Of a stretch of 64,000 nt of DNA, positions 52,701 to 60,817 are shown one piece after another. The number at the start of each line of letters is the position of its first letter. Within the stretch, counting starts at the first letter, position 1. This DNA comes from Pseudarthrobacter enclensis. Its GTDB lineage: Bacteria; Actinomycetota; Actinomycetes; Actinomycetales; Micrococcaceae. Where the stretch lies: the NCBI RefSeq assembly GCF_001457025.1, contig NZ_KQ758604.1:1-64000 (forward strand), written 5' to 3'. Below the pieces are notes generated by a model. That model was not told where the DNA came from. It saw only the letters and a list, made by a program, of their open reading frames with translations, and ran no database searches. The translations under genes and the position numbers were made by a program.

Positions 52701-54269
52701 GTCCCCTCCCTGGTGACCCCGGCCGGCATCGCCGACCTTGAGTTCGGGGACCCGGTGGACGCCATCAACCGGGCGGCCGCGAAGATCACGGCGGACAAGC
52801 TGGCCGACGTCATCATCGTGGAAAACCACGACGGCGCCGGCTCGGGCGTGGTGGAAGGCTCCACGCTGGAGCAGGAAGTGGCAGCGGGCGGACCGTTCGC
52901 GAAGCTGGTCACCGAAACCTCCGTCGACGTTGACGCCATCTTCACCGGCCACACGCACAAGGAATACGCCTGGGACGCGCCCGTCCCCGGCGTTGAGGGC
53001 AAGACCCGTCCCATCGTGCAGACAGGCAACTACGGGGAGAACGTGGGCCAGATCCAGCTGACCGTGGACACCGCCACCAAGGAGGTCACCGGTTACAAGG
53101 CCGGTAACGTCAAGCGGACCACGGATGCAGCGGCAGACCTGATTGCGGCCTACCCGCGCGTGGCCGCGGTCGATGCGATCGTGCAGAAGGCCCTGGCAGC
53201 CGCAGCCGAGGTGGGCAACCAGCCCGTCGGTTCGGTCACCAAGGACATCACCACCGCCTTCAGCACCGACGCCACCGGCACCGCCAAGCGCGACGACCGC
53301 GGCAGCGAGTCCACCCTGGGCAACCTGGTGGCCGACTCCCTGCTCGATTCGCTGAAGCCGGCCGAACTGGGCGGTGCGGAGATCGGCGTCGTCAATCCCG
53401 GCGGCCTCCGCAATGAGCTGTACTACGCCCCGGACGGAACCGTCACGTACGCCGAGGCGAATGCGGTGTTGCCGTTTGTGAACAATCTCTGGACCACCTC
53501 CCTGACGGGGGCGCAGTTCAAGACCCTGTTGGAGCAGCAGTGGCAGACCAATGCGGACGGCACGGTCCCCAGCCGCGCCTACCTGCAGCTGGGCCTGTCC
53601 AAGAACGTGAACTACACCTACGACGCCGCCCGCGCCGCCGGTGACCGGATCACCTCGGTGCGGGTCAACGGTGAGGTCCTGGATCCTGCCAAGTCCTACC
53701 GGGTGGGCACGTTCAGCTTCCTGGCAACCGGCGGTGACAACTTCCGGGCCTTCACCGAAGGCACCAACACCCGGGACTCCGGGCTGGTGGACCGGGACGC
53801 CTGGATTGGCTACCTGCAGAAGAGCAGCCCCGTCTCACCGGACTTCGCCCGCCGCTCGGTCGCCGTGGTGAATACCACCACAGCTGAGGTCAAGCCCGGC
53901 GAACCGGTGAACCTGGCCGTCTCCAAGCTGGACCTGACGTCACTGGGCAGCCCGGTCAACACAACCCTGGCAGCAGTGTTTACCGACGCCGCCGGCCAGG
54001 CCACCCAGCTGGGGTCCGCTCCGGTGTCCTCCGGGGCAGCCACCGTCAGCCTCGCCGTACCGGCCGGTGCCGCGGCGGGTGCCGGGACGCTGGTGCTCAC
54101 CGCTGCGGAGTCCGGCACAAAGCTGACCGTCGGGGTCCAGGTGGCCGCCACCGCTCCACAGCCGCCCACGTGCACGGCCCCCACCAAGCCCGCCAAGTGG
54201 TACGACGTCCTGGGCTGGATCCGCTACGGCATCGCCTGGCTCCAGTACCAGCAGTGCCTGCGCGGCTGA
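49740..54269 (+). CDS. Secreted multidomain nuclease / 5'-nucleotidase
   Basis: 1509 residues. Signal peptide (1-31, cleavage near PALA-D). Lamin-tail-like domain (about 45-165). OB-type nucleic-acid-binding region (about 235-345). Endonuclease/exonuclease/phosphatase domain of the ExeM/NucH type (about 509-840, FNVLNYF, IENS, GDFNSYG, SDHDPVV). Metallophosphatase (about 854-1110, NDFHGR, GDNIGAS, GNHEFD, GHTH). 5'-nucleotidase C-terminal domain (about 1165-1380), an Ig-like region and a hydrophobic/aromatic tail without LPXTG. Together these could turn extracellular DNA into nucleosides and phosphate. The start is ATG 49740; the ribosome site is weak. Confidence 0.9.
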   Translation: MHQTPWKLALGTALSAGLIAAPLGAVPALADQPAAEVSAAAGSSPVVINEAYLSGGSSGAAYKNKFVELYNTSDAPVSLDGWSIQYRSATGTGAPNGVAALSGSIPAKGHYLIQGGSNGTAGADLPKPDVATSLNPSGTTGTIVLAKQPAAVALSTGSVVETEGVADLLGYGTSNTFETRVAAGPSSNTDVRSLNRTGGADSNSNAADFSLSSTITPTSSGGNVPDPNPTPDPAVKTIAEIQGTGTASPLAGTTVTTRGKVTAAFPTGGLNGYYIQTPGTGGDLTATNHAASDGIFVYSPATVGSVQAGDYVQVTGAVAEYYGMTQVNVTDAAGLTKLTDAAPEVKPTIFTLPATESFRESLEGMLLAPQGPMTVTDNYSLNQYGEIGLAGGTTPLVQPTAVAPYGSDEYNAAVADNAARGIKLDDGSSTNFLKDAATKAEVLPYLTTTDPVRVGSAVTFTTNVVLGYGNNSWKLQPLTHLTDANKATVQPAGFGATRTEAPAPVGGDVKIASFNVLNYFPTTGDTLAGCTYYEDRAGNPITVRGGCDARGAANAENFKRQQDKIVSAISKTGADVVTLMEIENSAQFGKSRDDALAKLVEALNIPTPGIWDYVRSPANAPPLADEDMIRTAFIYKKAVAEPVGESIIHNDTTAFASARKPLAQVFKPVGGGAGTEFIAIANHFKSKGSPATPDDTDQGQGNSNLARTAQAKSLLEFATSLQQSKGTDKVFLIGDFNSYGKEDPINVLTAAGYVNQDDKAKNADGSAKHSYLFGGLVGSLDHILASPAANGVVTGADIWNINSVESVALEYSRYNNNVTNYYAPDQFRASDHDPVVVGLNLKSAPASVDLNFLGINDFHGRIDSNTVQFAGTIEKLRAAAAPGATAFLSAGDNIGASLFASAVAKDQPTIDVLNALELKASAVGNHEFDGGWADLRDRVIAGGSNAKFPYLGANVYRKGTTEPVLPEYTVLDMNGIKVAVIGTVTQEVPSLVTPAGIADLEFGDPVDAINRAAAKITADKLADVIIVENHDGAGSGVVEGSTLEQEVAAGGPFAKLVTETSVDVDAIFTGHTHKEYAWDAPVPGVEGKTRPIVQTGNYGENVGQIQLTVDTATKEVTGYKAGNVKRTTDAAADLIAAYPRVAAVDAIVQKALAAAAEVGNQPVGSVTKDITTAFSTDATGTAKRDDRGSESTLGNLVADSLLDSLKPAELGGAEIGVVNPGGLRNELYYAPDGTVTYAEANAVLPFVNNLWTTSLTGAQFKTLLEQQWQTNADGTVPSRAYLQLGLSKNVNYTYDAARAAGDRITSVRVNGEVLDPAKSYRVGTFSFLATGGDNFRAFTEGTNTRDSGLVDRDAWIGYLQKSSPVSPDFARRSVAVVNTTTAEVKPGEPVNLAVSKLDLTSLGSPVNTTLAAVFTDAAGQATQLGSAPVSSGAATVSLAVPAGAAAGAGTLVLTAAESGTKLTVGVQVAATAPQPPTCTAPTKPAKWYDVLGWIRYGIAWLQYQQCLRG

Positions 54270-54295
54270 CACAGCGCCGGTAAGGCATAGAACAC

Positions 54296-54345
54296 AAAAA
54301 GGGGTGCCCCTCCCGGCCAGCTGGCCGGGAGGGGCACCTTCTTGT
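54296..54345. terminator. Bidirectional terminator between nuclease and tauD
   Basis: 16-bp perfect stem (54303-54318 with 54323-54338), AAAAA before it and TTCTT after it, so it can end both convergent transcripts. Confidence 0.85.
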
Positions 54346-54352
54346 TGGCAGG

Positions 54353-55276
54353 TCAGGGTACGACGACGGTCTCCGAGTAGGCGGACGAGTCACCCTTGAT
54401 GGAGGTGCTGGTGCGTCCATCGGCCCCCACCGGGATGTCACCGGCGATGGTCACGCGGTTGAGCTTGCGCGGCTGCCCGTCGTAGTTGCCCGGCGCGTAA
54501 TGCTGGGTGATGCGGTTGTCGAACAGGACCAGCTGGTTCGGCTCCCAGTTCACGCGCACCACGTTTTCCGGCCGGGTGATGTAGGCCTGCAGGATGCGCA
54601 GGATGTCCTTGGATTCCGTGTTGGACAGGCCAACGATGCGCAGCCGCTGGGCAAAGCCGCCAATGAAGAGCCCGCGTTCCCCGGTCAGCGGGTGGACCCG
54701 GACCACGGGGTGGGCGGACTCGAAGTGGATCCGGGTGAACTCCTTGCGCCGTTCCTCGGCGTTGGCGTGTTCGAGGTTCTTGGGCCGGGAGTAGTCGTAA
54801 TCGTTGGTGTGGATGGCCCACAGGGTGTCCGCGAAGTTCCGCAGCTCGTCGGGCAGGTCCCGGTAGGCGCCGGCTGAGGAGGCGATGAGGGTCTCGCCGC
54901 CGTAGGAAGGCAGGGTGATGCTGCGCAGGGTGGACGCCTGCGGGGGATTGACCACGAAGGTAACATCCGTGTGCCAGTTGTTCGCGCTGCCGTTCTCGCT
55001 GTCCACCGGCAGCACGGCAGGTTCTCCGTCCACCGAGGCCACGGTGGGGTGGGCGTTGGTGAGGGGCCCGAAGTGGCCGGCGAACTTCACCTGGTCCTCG
55101 TCGGTCAGTATGTTGGCCTCGCGGAAGACCAGGGCCTTGTGCACGTTGAGGGCTTCCCGGATCTGGGCCACGGTTGCCGGGCTGAGGTCCCCGCTGAGGT
55201 CCAGGCCGCGGATTTCGGCGCCGATGCGGGAGCCGAGCTTGGTGAATTCGAGCTTCGTTTCGGTTATGGCGGTCAT
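54353..55276 (-). CDS. TauD/AtsK-type Fe(II)/2-oxoglutarate dioxygenase
   Basis: 307 residues from ATG 55276 with AAGGAA. Iron ligands H102 and D104 (NWHTDV) and H259 (TQHYAPG); 2-oxoglutarate-binding arginine in KLNRVTI. Oxidatively releases sulfite or sulfate from taurine, sulfonates or alkyl sulfates. Fourth gene after ssuABC-type uptake genes (49-bp gap). Confidence 0.9.
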   Translation of the reverse strand: MTAITETKLEFTKLGSRIGAEIRGLDLSGDLSPATVAQIREALNVHKALVFREANILTDEDQVKFAGHFGPLTNAHPTVASVDGEPAVLPVDSENGSANNWHTDVTFVVNPPQASTLRSITLPSYGGETLIASSAGAYRDLPDELRNFADTLWAIHTNDYDYSRPKNLEHANAEERRKEFTRIHFESAHPVVRVHPLTGERGLFIGGFAQRLRIVGLSNTESKDILRILQAYITRPENVVRVNWEPNQLVLFDNRITQHYAPGNYDGQPRKLNRVTIAGDIPVGADGRTSTSIKGDSSAYSETVVVP

Positions 55277-55325
55277 GGTGTTCCTTGCCTTTCGATGGTT
55301 GGTGGTTTGGTGGGAGGGTCGGCGG

Positions 55326-56237
55326 TCAGGTGGCGGCGCCGACGGCGGTGCGCCAGCGGGAGAAGTGGCGTTCCAGGGCCACGAGGAGGACGTTGACCAG
55401 GAGCCCCAGGACGGAGACGGTGAGGATGCCCGCGTACATGTCCGGGATGAGGAAACTGGCCTGCGCATTGACGATCAGGTAGCCCAGCCCCGCTTTGGCG
55501 CCCACCATTTCAGCCGCGATGAGCACCAGGATGGAGGAGGTGCCGGCCATCCGGATCCCGGTGAAGATCGTGGGGACCGCCGAGGGCAGGATGACCTTCT
55601 GGAACAGCCGGAAGCTGTTGAGGCCCAGTGACTTTGCGGCCCGGACCAGCAGCGGGTCCACGGTCCTGACCCCGGCGATGGTGTTGAGCAGGACGGGGAA
55701 GAAGGCCGCGTAGGCCACAATCGTGATCTTCGATTCCTCGCCGATCCCCAGCAGCAGCGTGAACACCGGCAGCAGCGCAAGCGTGGCCGTGTTGCGGAAG
55801 AGTTCCAGCAATGGGTTGAGGAAGGAGTTCAGCCACCCATACCAGGCGATCAGCAGGCCCAGGGCAACTGCCAGCACCACGGCAATGCCGAACCCGGCCG
55901 CGGACCTGGTGAGGCTGGCCTGCAGGTGGCTTTGCAGCTGGCCGGTGTCCAGCAACCCGGCGCCTGCAGCCAGGACTTCGTGCAGCGGCGGCAGGAAAAC
56001 CCTCGTGGAGGGACCGGCGAGGTACTGCGGTCCGAGCTCCCACAGGGCCAGGAACAGCACCACGGCCAGGGATTTCCAGCCGGCCCGTCCGGCACGGTGC
56101 GCCATGGCACCCAGCCGGTGTGACGCCGTCGGACGTTCCGCACCGGAGGGCCCCGGCTGTGGCTTTGGTACGGCAGGGCCTTGGGGACGTTCGACGGCGG
56201 CAGTCCCGTCGGCGGGTCGGCTCAGCACAGTGCTCAT
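55326..56237 (-). CDS. ssuC: Aliphatic sulfonate ABC transporter permease
   Basis: 303 residues with six membrane helices after a Pro-rich cytoplasmic N-terminus (about 1-50). BPD-type permease with the ATPase-docking loop AKSLGLNSFRLFQKVILPSA. Its ATG overlaps the ssuB stop by one base. Confidence 0.9.
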   Translation of the reverse strand: MSTVLSRPADGTAAVERPQGPAVPKPQPGPSGAERPTASHRLGAMAHRAGRAGWKSLAVVLFLALWELGPQYLAGPSTRVFLPPLHEVLAAGAGLLDTGQLQSHLQASLTRSAAGFGIAVVLAVALGLLIAWYGWLNSFLNPLLELFRNTATLALLPVFTLLLGIGEESKITIVAYAAFFPVLLNTIAGVRTVDPLLVRAAKSLGLNSFRLFQKVILPSAVPTIFTGIRMAGTSSILVLIAAEMVGAKAGLGYLIVNAQASFLIPDMYAGILTVSVLGLLVNVLLVALERHFSRWRTAVGAAT

Positions 56238-57136
56238 CAGGCAACGTTCCTTTCAAGGGGCTGTTCATCCGGGGCGGAGCCGTCCGGCAGGATCTTCCGG
56301 TGGCCGGAGTCCTGCGCCAGGCGGACTTCGTCATGCAGCAGGGACCAGACCTGGTGCCGGTGCTCCACGAAGGAGGGGTGCGAGCGGACGTCCGCGTCGC
56401 CGTCCCGGTCCGGAATGTCGATGTCCACGACCGCTTTGAGCCGGCCCGGGCGGGCGCTGAGCACCGCGACGCGCTGGCCGAGGTAGACGGCCTCGTCGAT
56501 GCCGTGGGTGATGAAGACGATGGTCTTGCCGGTGGCTTTCCAGATGCGGAGGAGCTCGTCCTGCAGCTGCTCGCGGGTCTGGGCGTCCAGAGCCGCGAAC
56601 GGTTCGTCCATCAGGAGTATGTCCGGCTCATAGGCGAGGCTCCTGGCGATGGCCACGCGCTGCTTCATGCCGCCGGACAGTTCATGCGGATACCGGTCCT
56701 CGAACCCCGCGAGGCCCACCAGGTCCAAGTACCTGGAGGCCGCTTCGGCGCGCTGTTTCCGGGACAGGCCCTTGTTTTCCAGTCCGATGGAGACGTTCGC
56801 GGACGCCGTCCGCCAGGGAAAGAGCGCGTACTGCTGGAAGACCACCGCCCTGTCCCTGCCGGGACCTGCCACTTCCGCCCCGTCCACGAGGACCTTCCCG
56901 GAAGTGGGCCTGGACAGTCCGGCCAGCAGGTCCAGCAGGGTGGTCTTGCCGGAGCCGCTGGGACCCACAAGGGTCAGGAACTCGCCGGGGGCGACGTCGA
57001 GGCTGAGGTTCTCCAGGGCGGTGAGGACCGGCGGGCCCGCCTGGCCGGCACGGCGCCCCGTGGTGTTTCCTTTCGTCCTTCCCTGGCGGACAGTGAATTC
57101 CTTGGTGACGTTGTGCAGGCTGATCTTGGGAGTCAT
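56237..57136 (-). CDS. ssuB: Aliphatic sulfonate ABC transporter ATP-binding protein
   Basis: 299 residues, NrtD/SsuB class. Walker A GPSGSGKTT, Q-loop FQQYALFPW, signature LSGGMKQR, Walker B LLMDEPFAALD and H-loop THGIDEA. A small Gly/Arg-rich insert lies near 18-37. Starts 2 bp after ssuA. Confidence 0.93.
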   Translation of the reverse strand: MTPKISLHNVTKEFTVRQGRTKGNTTGRRAGQAGPPVLTALENLSLDVAPGEFLTLVGPSGSGKTTLLDLLAGLSRPTSGKVLVDGAEVAGPGRDRAVVFQQYALFPWRTASANVSIGLENKGLSRKQRAEAASRYLDLVGLAGFEDRYPHELSGGMKQRVAIARSLAYEPDILLMDEPFAALDAQTREQLQDELLRIWKATGKTIVFITHGIDEAVYLGQRVAVLSARPGRLKAVVDIDIPDRDGDADVRSHPSFVEHRHQVWSLLHDEVRLAQDSGHRKILPDGSAPDEQPLERNVA

Positions 57137-57138
57137 GG

Positions 57139-58239
57139 CTATCCCTTCGACGCAGGGCCGGCTGATGGTGCTGTTGCCGCCGGAGCGGTCGGGCCGAGGT
57201 GGTTGAAGTCGTTGGTGTAAAGCCTGGCCGTGTCCAGGTCTCCCGAGATGACGCCGGCGCCCTTCAGGTAGTCCTCCCAGCGGGTGAAGTCCGTGTCCTG
57301 GATCCGGCCGCCGGGCGACGCTACGCCCACGCTCTTCCAGTACTTGAGCGCCTCAGTGCTTTCGTTCCGGCCGCGCTTGGCGATGATCTCCTCAAACTTG
57401 GCGATCACCTGTTCGCGGGGCGTGGTGCGCTCCCACTCGATCGCCTTCGCCACACCCGTGACCACGGTGCGGCTGGTCTCCGGGTTCTTCGCGAGGAAGT
57501 CCTTCCGCAGCACGTACTGGCCGGCGTCGAACGGTCCACCGATGACCCCGACGTCGGTGAACAGCGCCCGGATGCCGCCTTCTGCGAGCGCCCGGTCCTG
57601 GAGGACACCGCCCAGGGTGCCGACGTCCACCTGCTTTTTGCGCAGGGCCACCTCGGTTTCGTTGGGTGGCACCACCACCAGCTGCACCTGTTTGATCTCC
57701 TCCGGCGTCAGGCCGCTGTTTTTCAGGTACGTGGTGATCACGGCCTCATGGTGGGCGCCGAGGGTGTTGACGGCGATCTTCTTGCCGATGAGGTCCCTGG
57801 CGGTCTGGATGGGGCTGCCTTCCTCGACGTAGTAGCCGGTGAAGGTGTCCTTGTCCTCGCCGTAGTAGTTGATGACCGCCTGGACGGGGGCGCCGGCCTC
57901 GATCAGCTTGATGACCGCGCCGGTGAAGGCGCCGCCGATGTCCGTCTGCTCAGTGGCCACTGATTGGATGCTTTGCGGGCCGCTGGTGGTGTTGCTGACC
58001 CATTCGAGCTTGACGTCCCCCAGGTAGCCCAGGTCCTCGGCCACCTCCAGCAGCGCCACATTGTTGGGTGAGCCCTGGTAGCGGATGGTCTTGACCTCGG
58101 TCCCGCCGTCGGGCCCGGCCCCGGCAATGGCCTGGCCGCTGCAGCCCGAGAGGACCAGCGAGAGTGCCGCAGCGGCGGCCACGGCAGCCGCTGTTCCTGC
58201 GGCGGATAGTCTTCTGGCGGGCAGGAGTCGGTTCGTCAT
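57139..58239 (-). CDS. ssuA: Sulfonate/taurine-binding lipoprotein
   Basis: 366 residues. Lipobox LVLSGC with C33, then the SsuA/TauA periplasmic-binding fold (IRYQGSPNNVALL, EQTDIGGAFTGAVI). Captures sulfonates for SsuBC. Its C-terminal tail is Ala/Pro-rich. First gene of ssuABC-tauD; no recognisable riboswitch upstream. Confidence 0.9.
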   Translation of the reverse strand: MTNRLLPARRLSAAGTAAAVAAAAALSLVLSGCSGQAIAGAGPDGGTEVKTIRYQGSPNNVALLEVAEDLGYLGDVKLEWVSNTTSGPQSIQSVATEQTDIGGAFTGAVIKLIEAGAPVQAVINYYGEDKDTFTGYYVEEGSPIQTARDLIGKKIAVNTLGAHHEAVITTYLKNSGLTPEEIKQVQLVVVPPNETEVALRKKQVDVGTLGGVLQDRALAEGGIRALFTDVGVIGGPFDAGQYVLRKDFLAKNPETSRTVVTGVAKAIEWERTTPREQVIAKFEEIIAKRGRNESTEALKYWKSVGVASPGGRIQDTDFTRWEDYLKGAGVISGDLDTARLYTNDFNHLGPTAPAATAPSAGPASKG

Positions 58240-58759
58240 GGTGGTCTTTCTCCGGTGTCGTAGTCAGGGCCGGTTGGCTCGTGGCAACCACTAGAGCAGA
58301 GCCGCCGCAAGGCATGAAAGGGCCGTTTCACCGCGGGAAACCAAGGGAAATACGGGGCAATCCGGCGCTGTGCGCGTTCTTGCCGGGACACGCTGCGACC
58401 AGCTGGGACCACCCGCGTCATGCGCGGACCCGGGACGACATCCGGCATCAAAAACCAGATCGGGATGCCCTGCACAGTTCGTCACGGAACACAGCAGAAT
58501 GACACACAGTTGTCCGACCTCCGGCATCCCGGGCCCCTATTACGCTCCGCTTCGGAGGCGCAGCGGGCGGCCGGGTCAAGTCAAGGGGAGGCCGCGCCGG
58601 CCGGAGCGCGTTTCCGGCGTCGGATATTTCTTTTCCGCGGGCAGACTTATGAAGTCGGGTTGCTCCCTTTTCGACGCGCAAATCCGGTGACGCGGCCCCA
58701 ATACCCGGGGCGTCAGAGAATATGCGCGTCGAAAATGAGTGTCCGTATCGGAACCGGGG
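58240..58759. other. 520-bp gene-free stretch with a nested palindrome
   Basis: No supported gene. Holds the ssuA upstream region, GGTTG-n8-CAACC (58273-58290), and the nested palindrome at 58668-58735. No clear promoter recognised. Confidence 0.7.
58668..58735. repeat. Nested 68-bp palindrome
   Basis: Outer arms TTTTCGACGCGCA (58668-58680) and TGCGCGTCGAAAA (58723-58735). Symmetric 7-nt internal loops, an inner TGACGC/GCGTCA stem and a GC-rich core. It starts 24 bp past the stop of the FAD/NAD-binding gene on the minus strand. Could be a terminator without U-tract or a binding/recombination site. Confidence 0.8.
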
Positions 58760-60733
58760 TCAGCGGCGGAGGATGGCTGCCGCGATCTCGTCCGCGTCCC
58801 GGAGCGTACGCTGGCCGCTCCGGTAGGCGGGCCCGCCCGGCTGGTACGCCTCGGCGGCGATGGCCGTGCCCCACTGCGCGGAGGACAGCTGCAGGCCCAG
58901 CACGTACAGTCCTTCGGTGACGGACCCGTTGGCCGCCACGGGCCGGTACGGGTGCGGCTCGACGTCCAGACCGGTCGACTGCACGGGCGCCCCCTCCGCG
59001 GTCATCATGTGCCGCGACCGGACCATCCCGTCGTCGAGCAGCTGCTGCAGGAGCGGGGAGTCGTTGGCGGACACCCTGTTGCCGGGCGCGAGCGCCTCCA
59101 CCATGGTGCGCGCCGCAGCGGGCTGCCCGGCAACCCACGGCGAGGAAGCGATGAAGGTCCGGGCCCTGCGGTCCACCCCGAACTTGGGGTCCGGCCCCAC
59201 GAAACTGACCACGCCGGCCCGCGCCAGGGCGGCCAGCTGCTCCGAGCGCAGCGCTGGCGGACCGCTGGCCAGCCCCTCGACGAACGATTCGAACCAGCCG
59301 CGCAGGCCGGCGACCCAGGATTCGTCGGTGATGCCGCCGTCGGCCACTGCTGTCTTGAGGACGGCGCGCCCGTGGTGGAGGGCGGCGATGGCCATCTTCA
59401 CCGGGTCCTCCTCGCCCAGGGCGGAGCGGCGGGCGTCATCAAGGAGGAATTCGACGACGGCAGCGTCCTGATCGGCGCGTGAGGCGAACGTGCGTTCCGC
59501 CAGCGGGGCCGCAAGGCCGGGGAGGTCAAGCCGGTGCCGCGGGCCGACGTGCACGGCAAGGACGCTCTCCACGGCGTCCTCCCAGTTGGCCGCGCTGTGG
59601 GCGTGCGGATGCAGGGCTTCCTCGAGCGCGGCCAGGAACGCGGCACTGTCCGGGACGGCGCCGGGCTGCGAGCGCACCAGTGTGGAGTAGTAGGCCCACA
59701 GGGCATCACGGTGCAGCAGCGGCCAGAGGTCGTGGTCGAAACCGGGCCTGATCCCGGCCGCGGCGAACCGCTCCACGGCAGCTTCGGTCAGGTAGCGGAG
59801 CGTCACCGACGAGGCGTAGTAGCCCGCCAGGGCCGCTTTGGCCCGGTAAGGGGTGCCGCGGCGGGAGGCGGCAATGATCAGCGGCTCCTGGCCGGAAGGT
59901 TCGTACTCCAGCCTCCCGTCCAGGCCGCCGGTCTCGACAAACTTTCCGCCCCGGCCCTCAGTGAGCTGGACCATGGTGTCGAAGAAGTTCAGGCCCATGC
60001 CGCGGACCAGCACCGGTTCGCCGGCCGGTATCTGTGCCCAGTCCACGTCCGCGGGCACAGCAGGTGGCAGGTACGTCAGCCCCAACTGCTGCGCTGCGGC
60101 CTGCAGTTCACGTTGTTCCGGGTTGAGGCGCGACGGTATGTGGCCGAGCGCCAGGACCACGGAACCGGTGCGGAGCGCCGCACCGGTGGCCAGTTCGACG
60201 TCGAACATTCCGTCCGCCCCGTTGCGCACCGACAGCGCGGACGTTTCGTGGAAGTCGATGGTGACGCCGTCGGGCACCCTGGCCAGCAGGTCATCCAGCG
60301 TTGACCTCAGGTAGCGGCCGTACAGGGCGCGGCTGGGGAAGTCGTTGGTTCCCAGGACAGCGAGTTCGGCCCGTTCCTCGTCGGTGAGCGACGGCAGCGG
60401 GTCCTGCTGCTGCCGTTGCCGCCACCGCTCGAACGTGCTCCCGGCCAGGGCAGCGGGCAGCGCCGGGTCCTCGGGGATGAGCGTGGGGTAGAAGGACTGC
60501 GTGTTCATCAGGAACAGCCGCGACTGGCCGGGCTGCCACACGTGTCCCGGGCCTGCGGGATAGGGGTCGACGACGTCGATATGGAGGGTGAAGGGAGCCG
60601 ACCCGTCCGCCACCGAGCCGGGGTTTCCGGCGGTTAGGAGGTCCGCAGCGTGGGCGAGCAGGCGTTCCAGGACGCTGGTGCCCCGGGGGCCGGCACCGAT
60701 GATGGCGGTCCGGATGCTCTGCGTTTTTTCCAC
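58760..60733 (-). CDS. FAD/NAD(P)-binding protein of unknown substrate
   Basis: 657 residues. N-terminal dinucleotide fold AIIGAGPRGTSVLERLL, then VDPYPAGPGHVW typical of the NAD_binding_9 family; a long helical C-terminal part. Proteins of this kind are found next to sulfur and natural-product genes, but no activity can be assigned. It lies 520 bp upstream of ssuA on the same strand. Confidence 0.8.
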   Translation of the reverse strand: MEKTQSIRTAIIGAGPRGTSVLERLLAHAADLLTAGNPGSVADGSAPFTLHIDVVDPYPAGPGHVWQPGQSRLFLMNTQSFYPTLIPEDPALPAALAGSTFERWRQRQQQDPLPSLTDEERAELAVLGTNDFPSRALYGRYLRSTLDDLLARVPDGVTIDFHETSALSVRNGADGMFDVELATGAALRTGSVVLALGHIPSRLNPEQRELQAAAQQLGLTYLPPAVPADVDWAQIPAGEPVLVRGMGLNFFDTMVQLTEGRGGKFVETGGLDGRLEYEPSGQEPLIIAASRRGTPYRAKAALAGYYASSVTLRYLTEAAVERFAAAGIRPGFDHDLWPLLHRDALWAYYSTLVRSQPGAVPDSAAFLAALEEALHPHAHSAANWEDAVESVLAVHVGPRHRLDLPGLAAPLAERTFASRADQDAAVVEFLLDDARRSALGEEDPVKMAIAALHHGRAVLKTAVADGGITDESWVAGLRGWFESFVEGLASGPPALRSEQLAALARAGVVSFVGPDPKFGVDRRARTFIASSPWVAGQPAAARTMVEALAPGNRVSANDSPLLQQLLDDGMVRSRHMMTAEGAPVQSTGLDVEPHPYRPVAANGSVTEGLYVLGLQLSSAQWGTAIAAEAYQPGGPAYRSGQRTLRDADEIAAAILRR

Positions 60734-60817
60734 GCCTTCCAGAGTACGGGCTCGGCGCGGAGAATGGCCCGGCCGGTTGACTTGCCAGCGCTGAGCGGAT
60801 GTTGTTTGGATGGGCGG

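Noticed and set aside
49971..52958. 995-residue open frame antisense to the secreted nuclease
   Set aside because: Shadow frame of a strongly supported multidomain gene; repeated His/Val/Gly/Asp-rich composition, no start signals.
58240..58620. SAM-type riboswitch upstream of ssuA
   Set aside because: Looked for because of the sulfur genes; no SAM-I or SAM-IV core could be seen on the ssuA strand.
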